From assembly GCA_937969105.1 (NCBI GenBank), contig CALBUZ010000196.1, forward strand, positions 1-29,352: a stretch of 29,352 bases of DNA, read 5' to 3'. This stretch comes from an uncultured Collinsella sp. GTDB taxonomy: Bacteria; Actinomycetota; Coriobacteriia; Coriobacteriales; Coriobacteriaceae. Shown here in pieces: positions 15,059-22,618 of the stretch (within the stretch, counting starts at the first letter, position 1; each line of letters starts with the position of its first letter). Both the position numbers and the translations under genes were made by a program. A model generated the notes under the pieces. It ran no database searches. It was not told the origin of the DNA and saw only the letters and a program-made list of their open reading frames with translations.

Positions 15059-16627
15059 TTAGCTGGTGTGGCGCCAGCGAGGGTCGGTGAGCGTACGCGC
15101 CACACCCAGGCCAACGGGCAAAAACGCCACGATGAGCACTGCACGCACAAACCAGCCGAGCATATTGACCGTGTCGAAGGTGCACATGTAATACATCGAG
15201 CGATACAGATACAAACCCGGCACCATAATGACAATCGATGGCACCGTGAGGGCGATGCGTGGGTAGGTGAGCTTGATTTCGGCTAAGCTCGCGAGCAGCC
15301 CCGATACCAACGCGCCGATAAACGCAGCCGCCTCGGGAGGCATACCCGCACTCAGGCCCAGGAAGGGAAACAGCGTCGGCGCATCGACGAGCGTAAGGCG
15401 CAAGGTATTAGACACGGCGCCGATGAGCCCTGCCGCCGCTGCCATCTTTACCGGGCTGTTGAACATAACCGAGAAGCCAAATACGCCGATAAAGCTCATC
15501 AGTATGCGCAAGAGCGTAAGAGCCAACGGTGAGAGGCCGAGCGGGGCGAAGTCATCCGGCGCCAGTCCCACGCACTCGGCAACCATCCAACCCACGAGGG
15601 TCGCCATCACAATAATCGACACAGCGTACGAAAGACGCTCGATACCGCTTCGCATGTCGAGCTTAGCGATGTCGAGGCCTGCCGTAATGAGCGGAAAGCC
15701 AGGAATCACAAAGAGCATGGCGCCGATATAGCCTTCTTGGTGCGACATTGCCCCCGGTACGAGCTGGCCAAGGCCGAGCAATGCCAGCAGATACGAAACG
15801 CAAGCGAGCGCAACGCCGGTCGTCAGCGCGCTAAACTGGCCAAGACCCTGCTTGAGAATATGGGAGCGAGCAAAGTTGCCGACACCAGCGCCTACGAATG
15901 CGCAAGCCATCTCGATAGGGCCGCCGCCGAGCAAAAAGACGAAGGCGCCGCAAGCACAGGCCGCCGCAAGGCCCTGTTGCCAGGGAGAGTAATCGGGCTT
16001 TGAGCTCTCAACGGTCTTGAGCATCTCGTGGTACTCATGCACGGTAAACCGGCGCCCGTAAATCTCGATTTCCTTTAAGAAGCTCTCCATCATCCAAATG
16101 CGATGAGTGTTGACCCCCGTTGTGGGTAGGCTGACGACCTCGTTAAAGCAGTGGCCGCCTTCGATGCAGGTGCACTCGAACGACAGGAGACTCAGGTCAA
16201 CGTGGATGGTGACACCGAGTACGGCGGCGACGCGATTCATGGTATCGCGTACACGCCAGGCACCCGTTCCGCTCGCGAGCATAAGCATGCCGGTGCGGCA
16301 GATGATGGATGATTTGTCGGTAAGTGGTGCATCGACGGCAAGCTCATCGCCCGCGGTCACGATTTGGCGCCAGTCAGTTTTCATATGGAGCGCACCGGCA
16401 CGAACACCGTGGTGCATGGGAGCTCTCGAAAGCAGCGAGTCAAGGCGCGAAGGCTGTGGGAGTTCCGCTGATTCGCTCTCGTCCTCGTCGGGCTCTTCAT
16501 CGACCAGATCAAAGGAATCAAGCGGCGCTGGCTCGCGACGGTCGATCAGCTCCTCGTCCTCATCATCAAAGTAGTTGAACTGATCGAGCATGTCCTCTTC
16601 GATTGCGCGCTCGCTCGCATCGTCCAT
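15059..16627 (-). CDS. Threonine/serine exporter, ThrE family (fused two-domain form)
   Basis: This 522-residue membrane protein combines both ThrE modules in one chain. The first 60 residues are strikingly acidic (DDEDEELIDR, DEEPDEDESESAE) and probably cytoplasmic. The ThrE/DUF1212 domain begins near residue 110 (ASGTGAWRVRDTMNRVAAVL), and about ten hydrophobic helices follow from residue 215. The C-terminal ThrE_2 (DUF3815-like) half includes LFPFLGLSAGMPPEAAAFIGA. Family members export threonine and serine by proton motive force. The ATG start has a GGGAG site. Nearby genes give no pathway clue; whether it exports Thr/Ser here is inferred. Confidence 0.85.
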   Translation of the reverse strand: MDDASERAIEEDMLDQFNYFDDEDEELIDRREPAPLDSFDLVDEEPDEDESESAELPQPSRLDSLLSRAPMHHGVRAGALHMKTDWRQIVTAGDELAVDAPLTDKSSIICRTGMLMLASGTGAWRVRDTMNRVAAVLGVTIHVDLSLLSFECTCIEGGHCFNEVVSLPTTGVNTHRIWMMESFLKEIEIYGRRFTVHEYHEMLKTVESSKPDYSPWQQGLAAACACGAFVFLLGGGPIEMACAFVGAGVGNFARSHILKQGLGQFSALTTGVALACVSYLLALLGLGQLVPGAMSHQEGYIGAMLFVIPGFPLITAGLDIAKLDMRSGIERLSYAVSIIVMATLVGWMVAECVGLAPDDFAPLGLSPLALTLLRILMSFIGVFGFSVMFNSPVKMAAAAGLIGAVSNTLRLTLVDAPTLFPFLGLSAGMPPEAAAFIGALVSGLLASLAEIKLTYPRIALTVPSIVIMVPGLYLYRSMYYMCTFDTVNMLGWFVRAVLIVAFLPVGLGVARTLTDPRWRHTS

Positions 16628-16790
16628 CCCGGTGCTCCCTTCCTATCGACTAACCCCCATCCTAGGCAGCGACGGCTAAAGGAAACATAAAAGAGACGGC
16701 TGTCATGCGAACCACGTCCCCAATGACTACATCGATGTTTTGGCAACGCCAGCGAGCGGGTCGCATTTGAGACAAGGTGACGTGAAACGA

Positions 16791-16819
16791 AAGGGCGCTG
16801 ACCTTCTGGTCGCGCCCTT
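16791..16819 (-). terminator. Intrinsic terminator of lysS
   Basis: On the minus strand AAGGGCGC-GACC pairs with GGTC-A-GCGCCCTT (12 bp, one bulge), loop AGAA, followed by TCGTTT. It ends the lysS transcript. Confidence 0.8.
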
Positions 16820-16867
16820 GAAGTTGAACGTCAGATTGTCCAAATGCGGCCCGCGCAGCGTCGAGCC

Positions 16868-16894
16868 GTTACGCGGTTCGTAGAACCGCGTAAC
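16868..16894 (-). promoter_or_regulatory. Perfect hairpin directly after the lysS stop codon
   Basis: GTTACGCGGTTC / GAACCGCGTAAC is a perfect 12-bp stem with a 3-nt loop starting three bases after the lysS stop. It lacks a T-tail, so it may protect the mRNA 3' end rather than terminate. A true terminator follows about 50 nt further on. Confidence 0.5.
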
Positions 16895-16897
16895 TAG

Positions 16898-18862
16898 TTA
16901 GTACATCTTTGCGCCGGCAGGGATGGAAGCGTCGAGCTGGATCAGGTTGAGGCGCTCCTCGCCCTCCTCCTCGTGGATGGCGCTGATAAGCATGCCGCAG
17001 CTGGGGATACCCATCATCTTGCGCGGAGGCAGGTTGGTGATGGCGAGCAGGGTCTTGCCGACCAAGTCCTCGGGCTCGTAATAATCGTGAATACCGGAGA
17101 GGATGGTGCGGTCGGTACCGGTGCCATCGTCGAGCGTAAAGTTCAGCAGCTTCTTGGACTTCTTGACGGCCTCGCATGCCTTGACCTTCACGGCGCGGAA
17201 GTCGCTCTTGGAGAAGGTATCAAAGTCGACGAACTCCTCAAACAGCGGCTCGACGGCAATCTTGGAGTAGTCGAGCGTGGGCTTGAGCGGCTTGACGAAG
17301 GGGCTCGCGGCGTTGCCGGCCTCTGCAGCCTTGGCGGCAGCGGCACCGGACTGGAAACCCTTCTCGGGCTTCATGTGCGGGAACAGCAGCACGTCGCGGA
17401 TGGAAGCCTGGTTGGTGAGCAGCATGACCACACGGTCGATACCGATGCCGATGCCGCCCGCGGGAGGCATACCGTACTCGAGGGCGCGCACGTAATCCTC
17501 GTCGTACTCCATGGCCTCGTCGTCGCCGCCGGCCTTCTCGGCCATCTGGGCAGCGAAGCGCTCGGCCTGGTCGACCGGGTCGTTGAGCTCGGAGAACGCG
17601 TTCGCGTACTCGTGGCCGGCGATGACCAGCTCAAAGCGATGGGTCAGGCGCGGGTCATCCTCAAAGCGTTTGGCAAGCGGGCTAACCTCGATGGGGTAAT
17701 CGCACACGAAGGTGGGGTTGACGATGGTGTCCTCGCCCAGCTCATCGTAGATCTCGGCGATGATCTTGCCGGCAGTCCACTCGGGCTTAATCTCCAGGCC
17801 CTTCTCGCGTGCGGCGGCAGCAAGCTCCTCGACCGGCGTGTCGATGGTGACCGGCTTGCCGAGCACGTCGGAGACAATGTCGGTCATGGGACGGCTTGCC
17901 CACTCACCGGACAGATCGATGGTCTGACCCTGGTACTCAATAACCTCGGGGTTGCCGATAGCCTTGTTGGCAGCCTTGATGACACCCTGGGCGAGTGCCT
18001 TCATGCCCTCGAGGTCGGAGAAGGCACGGTAGGCCTCCATCGTAGTGAACTCGGGGTTGTGGGTAAGGTCCATGCCCTCGTTACGGAAGATGCGGCCGAT
18101 CTCGAACACGCGCTCAAAGCCGCCGACGATGCAGCGCTTGAGGTGCAGCTCGGTGGCGATACGCAGGTAGCACTCCTGATCGAGCGCATTGAAGTGCGTG
18201 ATGAACGGCTTAGCCGTAGCGCCGCCCTGGATGGTCTGCAAGATGGGGGTCTCAACCTCCATGTAGCCGTCGGACTCCATAAAGCGGCGGAACGTGGAGA
18301 GGATCTGCGAGCGCTTGCGGAAGGTCTCGCGAACGTCGTCGTTGGCGATCAGGTCGACATAGCGCTGACGATAGCGGGTCTCCTTGTCGGAAAGACCGTG
18401 GAACTTCTCGGGCAGCGGGCGAACGGCCTTGGCAAGCAGGGTCGCGCTCTTAGGGGCAACGGAAAGCTGGCCACGCTTGGTGCGCACGACTACGCCGGTC
18501 ACGCCCAGGATATCGCCCAGGTCGAGGGCCTTGAGCGTATTCCAGGCAGCCTCGTCCATGTCGTTGATGCGGCAGAACAGCTGAATCTCGGCAGTCGCAT
18601 CGCGCACGACGATGAACATGATCTTGCCCTGACCGCGCTTGGCGACCACGCGGCCGGCGATCTTCACGACGTCCTCGGTGTCCTCGCCATCGGCAAGCTC
18701 GGCGTACTTAGCCTCGATATCGGCGACGTAGTCCTCAAGCTCAGAGTGCTCGGGATAGGGGTTCTGGCCCGCCTCGAACAGGGCGGCGCGCTTGGCCAGG
18801 CGGGTGGCGCGCTCGTCGTTGAGCGTCGATGCCTGATCGGCGGCGTTCTGGTTCTCTGCCAT
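16898..18862 (-). CDS. lysS: Lysyl-tRNA synthetase (class II) fused to a C-terminal tRNA-binding domain
   Basis: This enzyme charges tRNA-Lys. The 654-residue protein is about 150 longer than the usual LysRS. An OB-fold anticodon domain (about 60-165) precedes the class II core, with motif 1 near MEVETPIL, motif 2 as FEIGRIFRNEG...HNPEFTTMEAY and motif 3 as GGIGIGIDRVVML. After FPHMKPEKG comes an Ala-rich linker. Residues ~545-654 then form an EMAP-II/Trbp111/MetG-type OB domain (FSKSDFRAVKVKACEAV, LPPRKMMGIPSCGMLISA). That module normally ends methionyl-tRNA synthetase or stands alone and binds tRNA elbows. The start ATG has GAGGAG upstream; a terminator-like hairpin separates it from greA. 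Confidence 0.95.
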   Translation of the reverse strand: MAENQNAADQASTLNDERATRLAKRAALFEAGQNPYPEHSELEDYVADIEAKYAELADGEDTEDVVKIAGRVVAKRGQGKIMFIVVRDATAEIQLFCRINDMDEAAWNTLKALDLGDILGVTGVVVRTKRGQLSVAPKSATLLAKAVRPLPEKFHGLSDKETRYRQRYVDLIANDDVRETFRKRSQILSTFRRFMESDGYMEVETPILQTIQGGATAKPFITHFNALDQECYLRIATELHLKRCIVGGFERVFEIGRIFRNEGMDLTHNPEFTTMEAYRAFSDLEGMKALAQGVIKAANKAIGNPEVIEYQGQTIDLSGEWASRPMTDIVSDVLGKPVTIDTPVEELAAAAREKGLEIKPEWTAGKIIAEIYDELGEDTIVNPTFVCDYPIEVSPLAKRFEDDPRLTHRFELVIAGHEYANAFSELNDPVDQAERFAAQMAEKAGGDDEAMEYDEDYVRALEYGMPPAGGIGIGIDRVVMLLTNQASIRDVLLFPHMKPEKGFQSGAAAAKAAEAGNAASPFVKPLKPTLDYSKIAVEPLFEEFVDFDTFSKSDFRAVKVKACEAVKKSKKLLNFTLDDGTGTDRTILSGIHDYYEPEDLVGKTLLAITNLPPRKMMGIPSCGMLISAIHEEEGEERLNLIQLDASIPAGAKMY

Positions 18863-18880
18863 AAGTTAGCTCCTCAAACT

Positions 18881-18913
18881 AAAACGCTCCCCAGGATTCG
18901 GTCCCAGGGAGCG
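18881..18913 (-). terminator. Terminator/attenuator between greA and lysS
   Basis: On the minus strand CGCTCCC pairs with GGGAGCG around a loop with internal pairing, then TTTTAGTTT. It ends just before the lysS ribosome binding site, so it could end greA or attenuate lysS. Confidence 0.65.
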
Positions 18914-18941
18914 AAAACATACCTTTACGCGGGACCGTGGT

Positions 18942-19412
18942 CTAGCGTGCGATCTTGGCGATGGTGTAGACGCGAGTCTTGCCGGAAGGCGTAACGACCT
19001 CGACGGAGTCGCCCTCGCCATGACCAATGATGGCGTGGCCGACCGGAGACTCGTTGGAGATCTTGTGCTCGAGCGAGTTGGTCTCGGTGGTACCGACAAG
19101 CGTGACCTCGATGAGCTCACCGTTGGGGTCGACCAGGGTAACAGTCGAGCCAATGGAGACGGTCAGATCGCCCGTGCTGGCAGCGATCTGAGCGTTGGCG
19201 AGGATGGCCTGGATCTCGGCGATACGAGCGGCGTTCTGGGCCTGCTTGTCCTTGGCGGCATCGTACTCGGAGTTCTCCGAAAGGTCGCCGAACGCGCGGG
19301 CTTCCTTGATGTCCTCGACGATCTCCTTGGCGTAATCGCCCTCACGCCAAGCGAGCTCCTCGACGAGCTTCTGGCGGCCCTCGGCGGTCAGTACGATCTG
19401 GCTTGCGTCCAT
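18942..19412 (-). CDS. greA: Transcription elongation factor GreA
   Basis: GreA enters the RNA polymerase secondary channel and stimulates cleavage of backtracked RNA. The 156-residue protein has the N-terminal coiled coil with the catalytic acidic tip (GDLSENSEYDAAKD, about 42-55). The C-terminal FKBP-like domain carries ISNESPVGHAIIGHGEGD (about 117-134). It opens MDASQIVLTAEGRQKLVEEL with GGGGAG upstream of the ATG. It has its own promoter just after the tatA terminator and lies upstream of lysS, a greA-lysS order common in Gram-positive bacteria. Confidence 0.96.
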   Translation of the reverse strand: MDASQIVLTAEGRQKLVEELAWREGDYAKEIVEDIKEARAFGDLSENSEYDAAKDKQAQNAARIAEIQAILANAQIAASTGDLTVSIGSTVTLVDPNGELIEVTLVGTTETNSLEHKISNESPVGHAIIGHGEGDSVEVVTPSGKTRVYTIAKIAR

Positions 19413-19425
19413 ACGGATATCTCCC

Positions 19426-19453
19426 CAACTATGATGTAACGATCAACTGTCAA
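19426..19453 (-). promoter_or_regulatory. Predicted greA promoter
   Basis: Perfect TTGACA (-35) and TAGTTG (-10) with 16-base spacing on the minus strand, immediately after the tatA terminator and close to the greA start. Confidence 0.55.
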
Positions 19454-19460
19454 CAAAAAC

Positions 19461-19494
19461 GAAAAAGACCGGCTAGCCTGCGGGCAAGCCGGTC
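19461..19494 (-). terminator. Intrinsic terminator of tatA
   Basis: GACCGGCT / AGCCGGTC, 8 bp, 12-nt loop, followed on the minus strand by TTTTTCGTTTTTG. A strong rho-independent terminator. Confidence 0.9.
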
Positions 19495-19519
19495 AGGTGC
19501 TCACCCCAAAGGGATGGGA

Positions 19520-19795
19520 CTACTCTGCGTCCGCGTCGCTGTCCTCTGCCTTCTTTTGCTTGGCAGCAGCGAGCTTAGCCTCGAGCTCTGCGATCTCCTT
19601 GTCCTCCTTGGACTCCTCGACCACAACCTCCTCGGCCTGCTTGGTTTCGCCCTTATCGTCGCCCTCCATACCCTCGCGGATATTCTTGACGGTAGAGCCG
19701 AGGGACTTACCGAGCTTCGGCAGGTTCTTGGGCCCAAAGATAATCAGGACAACGACGAGAATAATGATGAGCTCAGGAGCCCTCAGTCCAAACAT
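19520..19795 (-). CDS. tatA: Sec-independent translocase subunit TatA
   Basis: TatA forms the translocation pore of the twin-arginine export system. The 91-residue protein starts at the ATG at 19795 (MFGLRAPELI), with GGAGG five bases upstream. One short membrane helix (PELIIILVVVLIIFGP, about 7-22) is followed by the FGP hinge and the amphipathic helix KNLPKLGKSLGSTVKNIREG. The last 45 residues are a charged, glutamate/lysine-rich tail. The FGxxxxPELIIILVVVLIIFG pattern is typical of TatA rather than TatB. It is monocistronic, with no tatC nearby, so its partner must be encoded elsewhere. Confidence 0.93.
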   Translation of the reverse strand: MFGLRAPELIIILVVVLIIFGPKNLPKLGKSLGSTVKNIREGMEGDDKGETKQAEEVVVEESKEDKEIAELEAKLAAAKQKKAEDSDADAE

Positions 19796-19831
19796 GTAGA
19801 CCTCCACAATACAGCGAGACAAGCTCGAATG

Positions 19832-19860
19832 AGTATACCGCGGGTATCGCGGTATCACAA
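19832..19860 (-). promoter_or_regulatory. tatA promoter with a palindrome in its spacer
   Basis: TTGTGA and TATACT are 17 bases apart on the minus strand. The spacer contains a perfect inverted repeat ATACCGCG-N5-CGCGGTAT (19835-19855), the right size for a repressor site. Confidence 0.65.
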
Positions 19861-19867
19861 CAATAGC

Positions 19868-19896
19868 TAAAAAAAGGGACCGCAAGAAGCGGTCCC
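19868..19896 (-). terminator. Intrinsic terminator of tRNA-Pro
   Basis: GGGACCGC / GCGGTCCC with a 5-nt loop followed by seven T residues on the minus strand, directly after the tRNA. Confidence 0.92.
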
Positions 19897-19907
19897 TCCT
19901 CATGCTC

Positions 19908-19984
19908 TGGTCGGGTTGACTGGATTTGAACCAGCGACCCCTGCGTCCCGAACGCAGTGCTCTACCAAACTGAGCCACAACCCG
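19908..19984 (-). tRNA. tRNA-Pro (anticodon CGG)
   Basis: A complete cloverleaf of 77 nt with encoded CCA. The acceptor stem is CGGGTTG/CAACCCG, the anticodon stem CTGCG/CGCAG with loop TTCGGGA, and the T-loop TTCAAAT. Anticodon CGG reads CCG. The C1-G72 first pair and A73 are typical of bacterial tRNA-Pro. A strong terminator follows. Confidence 0.96.
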
Positions 19985-20033
19985 TTAGCTCGACTATAGT
20001 AACAAAGATTTCCGTCGTGTGCCAGAGAAATTT

Positions 20034-20930
20034 TTACTTCTTTGGCGCTTCAATGCGAACCGTGTCGGAAATGAGCTCTGTTGCATAAGCCCACCAGCCG
20101 TTTTGTTGAGCGACTGCCGCAAGATTGACTGCCGTGGCGGCAGTATCGCAAATGGCAAACGAGCAGGCGCCCGAACCGCACACGTTTGCGGCAATGGTAC
20201 CGTCCTGCGAACGAAGCCAGTCGAGCACCGTTTGAATCCGCGGCTCCATCTGCGCGGAAATGACACCCAGGTTGTTGTGGACGAGCGCGTAGGCCGCCTC
20301 TGCGTCTCCCGAGCGAAGGGCAGATGCGATCGCTCCGGGCTTGTCCGTAGGCGCTGGGGTCTCGTCAAAACGTCGATAGGCTTCAATTGTTGAAACGCTT
20401 GCCTCGCGCGGCTTGACCAGCACGACGGGTGTCGCGGGTAGTGCGGGGTACTCGGTTGCCAGCACGTCTCCCCCACCCACGTAAAATGCAGGGCTGGCAT
20501 GCAAAAAGAAGGGAACGTCGGCGCCAATGCCGCGCGCAATGTTGTCCAGCGCGGGGTCGGCACGGTCGATACCCCAACTCTCTGCCAAGGCAACAATGAC
20601 CGCCGCGGCATCCGTCGAAGGACCGCCCAGGCCGGCACACAACGGGATGCGCTTCTCGATCGTGATGCAGACATTGGCTTCGCGACCGTAATGCTCGGCC
20701 ATAGCAGCGGCCGCACGATACGCCGTATTCTTTTGCATGGGAAAGTCGGATGCCGGAATCGTCTGGACGGTCAGCGCCTGTGCCGGCGTAACCGTCACGG
20801 TATCGGCAAGACCGACGGCTGCCATCAGGGAATCGACCTTATGGTAGCCGCGGTCGTCACGCTCGGTATGAACCCCCAGATAGAGGTTGATCTTTGCCGG
20901 CGCGGAAAGGGTCAGGGACCAATCGGTCAC
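20034..20930 (-). CDS. ispE: 4-diphosphocytidyl-2-C-methyl-D-erythritol kinase
   Basis: This GHMP kinase phosphorylates CDP-methylerythritol between the IspD and IspF steps. The 298-residue protein has the substrate lysine in SAPAKINLYLG (about 9-19) and the ATP loop IPLCAGLGGPSTDAAA (95-110). In that loop the usual GLGGGSS reads GLGGPST, a small variation. The C-terminal GHMP motif is NVCGSGACSFA. It starts with GTG, with AGGAG upstream inside the end of veg, two bases after the veg stop, so the pair is coupled. veg-ispE neighbours are also found in Bacillus. Confidence 0.94.
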   Translation of the reverse strand: MTDWSLTLSAPAKINLYLGVHTERDDRGYHKVDSLMAAVGLADTVTVTPAQALTVQTIPASDFPMQKNTAYRAAAAMAEHYGREANVCITIEKRIPLCAGLGGPSTDAAAVIVALAESWGIDRADPALDNIARGIGADVPFFLHASPAFYVGGGDVLATEYPALPATPVVLVKPREASVSTIEAYRRFDETPAPTDKPGAIASALRSGDAEAAYALVHNNLGVISAQMEPRIQTVLDWLRSQDGTIAANVCGSGACSFAICDTAATAVNLAAVAQQNGWWAYATELISDTVRIEAPKK

Positions 20931-20932
20931 CG

Positions 20933-21229
20933 CTAGTGCTCCTCGAGCTGATTGCCGAGCGGGGTAAAAATGTGCTCGCCACTCTCGGGGTCGAACAGCT
21001 CGACCTGGCCGGTGAGAACATCAATATACTGGTAGGACTGACGCGACTTGCGGCCACGGCGCTCGTCGACCTCGACGATAAAGACGGCGGGGTGGACGCT
21101 CTTGATGGTGCCCATGCGCTCGACGACGCGGGTGCGGCCCATGTTGGCCTTCACCTTAACGCGATCGCCCACCATATCGGTCAGCTTCTCGTGGATGTCG
21201 TCGACGTGATTGACTTCCATCTCTTCCAT
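20933..21229 (-). CDS. veg: Veg family protein (DUF1021)
   Basis: A small protein (98 residues) of the Veg family; the Bacillus member affects biofilm formation and growth, but the molecular function is not settled. I start at the ATG at 21229 with GGAGG eight bases upstream. The SH3-like/OB core is recognisable: VKVKANMGRTRVVERMGTI (about 26-44), HPAVFIVEVDERRGR, and SYQYIDVLTGQVELFDP (about 67-83), matching the family's G-R-ER-G-I, P-VF and SY-Y-D-LT-VEL pattern. The short acidic N-terminal lead and C-terminal tail are specific to this lineage. It is the first gene before ispE. Confidence 0.85.
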   Translation of the reverse strand: MEEMEVNHVDDIHEKLTDMVGDRVKVKANMGRTRVVERMGTIKSVHPAVFIVEVDERRGRKSRQSYQYIDVLTGQVELFDPESGEHIFTPLGNQLEEH

Positions 21230-21258
21230 GAACAGGGCCTCCAGAAGGTGCAATTCAA

Positions 21259-21276
21259 AAAGGGGATAATACCCCT
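21259..21276 (-). promoter_or_regulatory. Short hairpin in the veg leader
   Basis: AGGGG-TATTAT-CCCCT followed by TTTTG on the minus strand, between the promoter and the veg start. It resembles a weak attenuator terminator; its 5-bp stem makes this tentative. Confidence 0.3.
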
Positions 21277-21296
21277 AAGATAGACAAAACTCTAAT

Positions 21297-21326
21297 ACTA
21301 TAGCACCCTGTTGTGGCCATACGCAA
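21297..21326 (-). promoter_or_regulatory. Predicted veg-ispE promoter
   Basis: TTGCGT (-35) and TATAGT (-10) on the minus strand with 18-base spacing, 68 bases upstream of the veg start. Confidence 0.55.
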
Positions 21327-21359
21327 GTAGCTAAAAAAGCCCGGTCCCAAATTGACTAC

Positions 21360-21806
21360 TTACAGACTATCGGTGTCCAAGACGATGGTGAATGGGCCGT
21401 CGTTGACCAGGTCGACCTTCATGTCGGCGCCAAAGATGCCGTGCGCCACGTGTTCGACATCTTGGCGAACGAGCGTCAGGAAGTACTCGTAGAGCTCGTT
21501 GGCGACATCGGGGGCGCCAGCATCCGTAAACGATGGACGGCGGCCGTGACGGCAATCGGCGAACAGCGTGAACTGCGACACCACGAGAACCTCGCCGTCG
21601 ACATCGGCAAGTGCCAGGTTGGTCTTGCCGTTCTCGTCCTCGTTAATGCGCAAGCCCCGGAGCTTTCCCCACAGCTTATCGGCCTCGGCGCGCGTGTCGC
21701 CGTGGCCCACGCCCAGCAGCACCAGATAGCCGCGCCCAATTTTGCCCACGCACTCACCGTCGACCGTCACGCCGGCGTTGAGCACGCGCTGCACCACCGC
21801 ACGCAC
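21360..21806 (-). CDS. dtd: D-aminoacyl-tRNA deacylase
   Basis: Dtd hydrolyses D-amino acids (and glycine on tRNA-Ala) from mischarged tRNAs. The 148-residue protein begins [18 protein letters not shown] with a GTG start and GAGGAG six bases upstream. The active-site motif is [19 protein letters not shown] (about 76-94), with the catalytic threonine in SQFTL. The chirality-sensing C-terminal Gly-Pro motif is [11 protein letters not shown] (about 135-145). It is three bases downstream of rdgB, a coupled pair of quality-control enzymes. Confidence 0.95.
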   Translation of the reverse strand: MRAVVQRVLNAGVTVDGECVGKIGRGYLVLLGVGHGDTRAEADKLWGKLRGLRINEDENGKTNLALADVDGEVLVVSQFTLFADCRHGRRPSFTDAGAPDVANELYEYFLTLVRQDVEHVAHGIFGADMKVDLVNDGPFTIVLDTDSL

Positions 21807-21809
21807 GGC

Positions 21810-22451
21810 CTACTCCTCGCCCGTCAGTTTGGCGGATAGGTGCTCGAGCGCATGGAATCGATGGCTGATGGCGTTCTTCTCGTCCGCCGTCAGCTCGGCC
21901 ATGGTCTTGCCCGGCGTGTCGACCGGCAGGAACAGCGGGTCGTAGCCAAAGCCGTGATCGCCGCGACCCTCGTGTGCGATAACGCCCTCGCAGGCGCCCT
22001 CACCATAGGTGACCAAACCGTCCGTGTCGATGAGCGCGACGACGCTCATAAAGCGCGCAGTGCGGTCCTCGTCGGCCACGCCCTCCAGATTCACGAGCAG
22101 CTTGGCATTGTTGGCGGCATCGTCGCCGTGAACGCCCGCGTAGCGCGCGCTATACACACCGGGCTCACCGTCCAGCGCGTCGACGACCAGGCCCGAATCG
22201 TCGGCAATGGCCATGAGCCCCGTCTCTTCGACGGCAGCCTGCGCCTTGATGATGGCGTTCTCCAAAAACGTCGTGCCGTTTTCCTCGGGGTCCTCAAAAT
22301 CGCCCAGCTGGCCGAGCGCCACAAAGCGAACCTCGGGCATAACCTTGCCCAAAATGGCCTCGATCTCGGTGAGCTTATGGGCGTTGCCCGTTGCCACGAC
22401 GATGGTCGCCGCCGGGTCGAGGGTGTCGATGTCGATCTTCTCAAGTGCCAT
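21810..22451 (-). CDS. rdgB: XTP/dITP diphosphatase (RdgB/HAM1)
   Basis: This house-cleaning enzyme removes deaminated purine nucleotides such as dITP and XTP. I start at the ATG at 22451 (MALEKIDIDTLD), with AGGAG seven bases upstream, giving 213 residues. The family motifs are intact: VVATGNAHKLTEI (about 18-30), ENAIIKAQ, ADDSGLVVDALDGEPGVYSA, GFGYDPLFLP and ISHRFHAL near the C terminus. It sits between rph and dtd in the common murI-rph-rdgB order. Confidence 0.95.
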   Translation of the reverse strand: MALEKIDIDTLDPAATIVVATGNAHKLTEIEAILGKVMPEVRFVALGQLGDFEDPEENGTTFLENAIIKAQAAVEETGLMAIADDSGLVVDALDGEPGVYSARYAGVHGDDAANNAKLLVNLEGVADEDRTARFMSVVALIDTDGLVTYGEGACEGVIAHEGRGDHGFGYDPLFLPVDTPGKTMAELTADEKNAISHRFHALEHLSAKLTGEE

Positions 22452-22558
22452 GAGTGGTCTCCTTGTCCGTATAGCAAAGTCACGTAAAAGGGACTGGCCC
22501 TTCGGCATCTCCCCTTTCATGTGGCGTCAACCTTATCTATCGGCGTTTCCGCAGATAA

Positions 22559-22596
22559 AACCTGCCCAAAATAAACCTGTCCCTTTTTGGCAGGTT
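22559..22596 (-). terminator. Terminator region between rph and rdgB with two alternative stems
   Basis: On the minus strand AACCTGCC can pair with GGCAGGTT (22559-22566 with 22589-22596), or AACCTG with the nearer CAGGTT (22591-22596 with 22574-22579), the latter followed by TATTTT. Either could terminate or attenuate. Another small GAAA-tetraloop hairpin (22533-22558) follows towards rdgB. Confidence 0.55.
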
Positions 22597-22618
22597 ATAA
22601 CCATCTCTTTTTGATAGG

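Noticed and set aside
16973..18994. Very long open frame (673 codons) on the plus strand opposite lysS, and similar ones opposite cysS and clpC
   Set aside because: Translation gives low-complexity Gly/Leu/Asp/His-rich sequence with no domain. Such mirror frames are expected opposite GC-rich genes with strong codon bias, and the minus-strand genes are certain.
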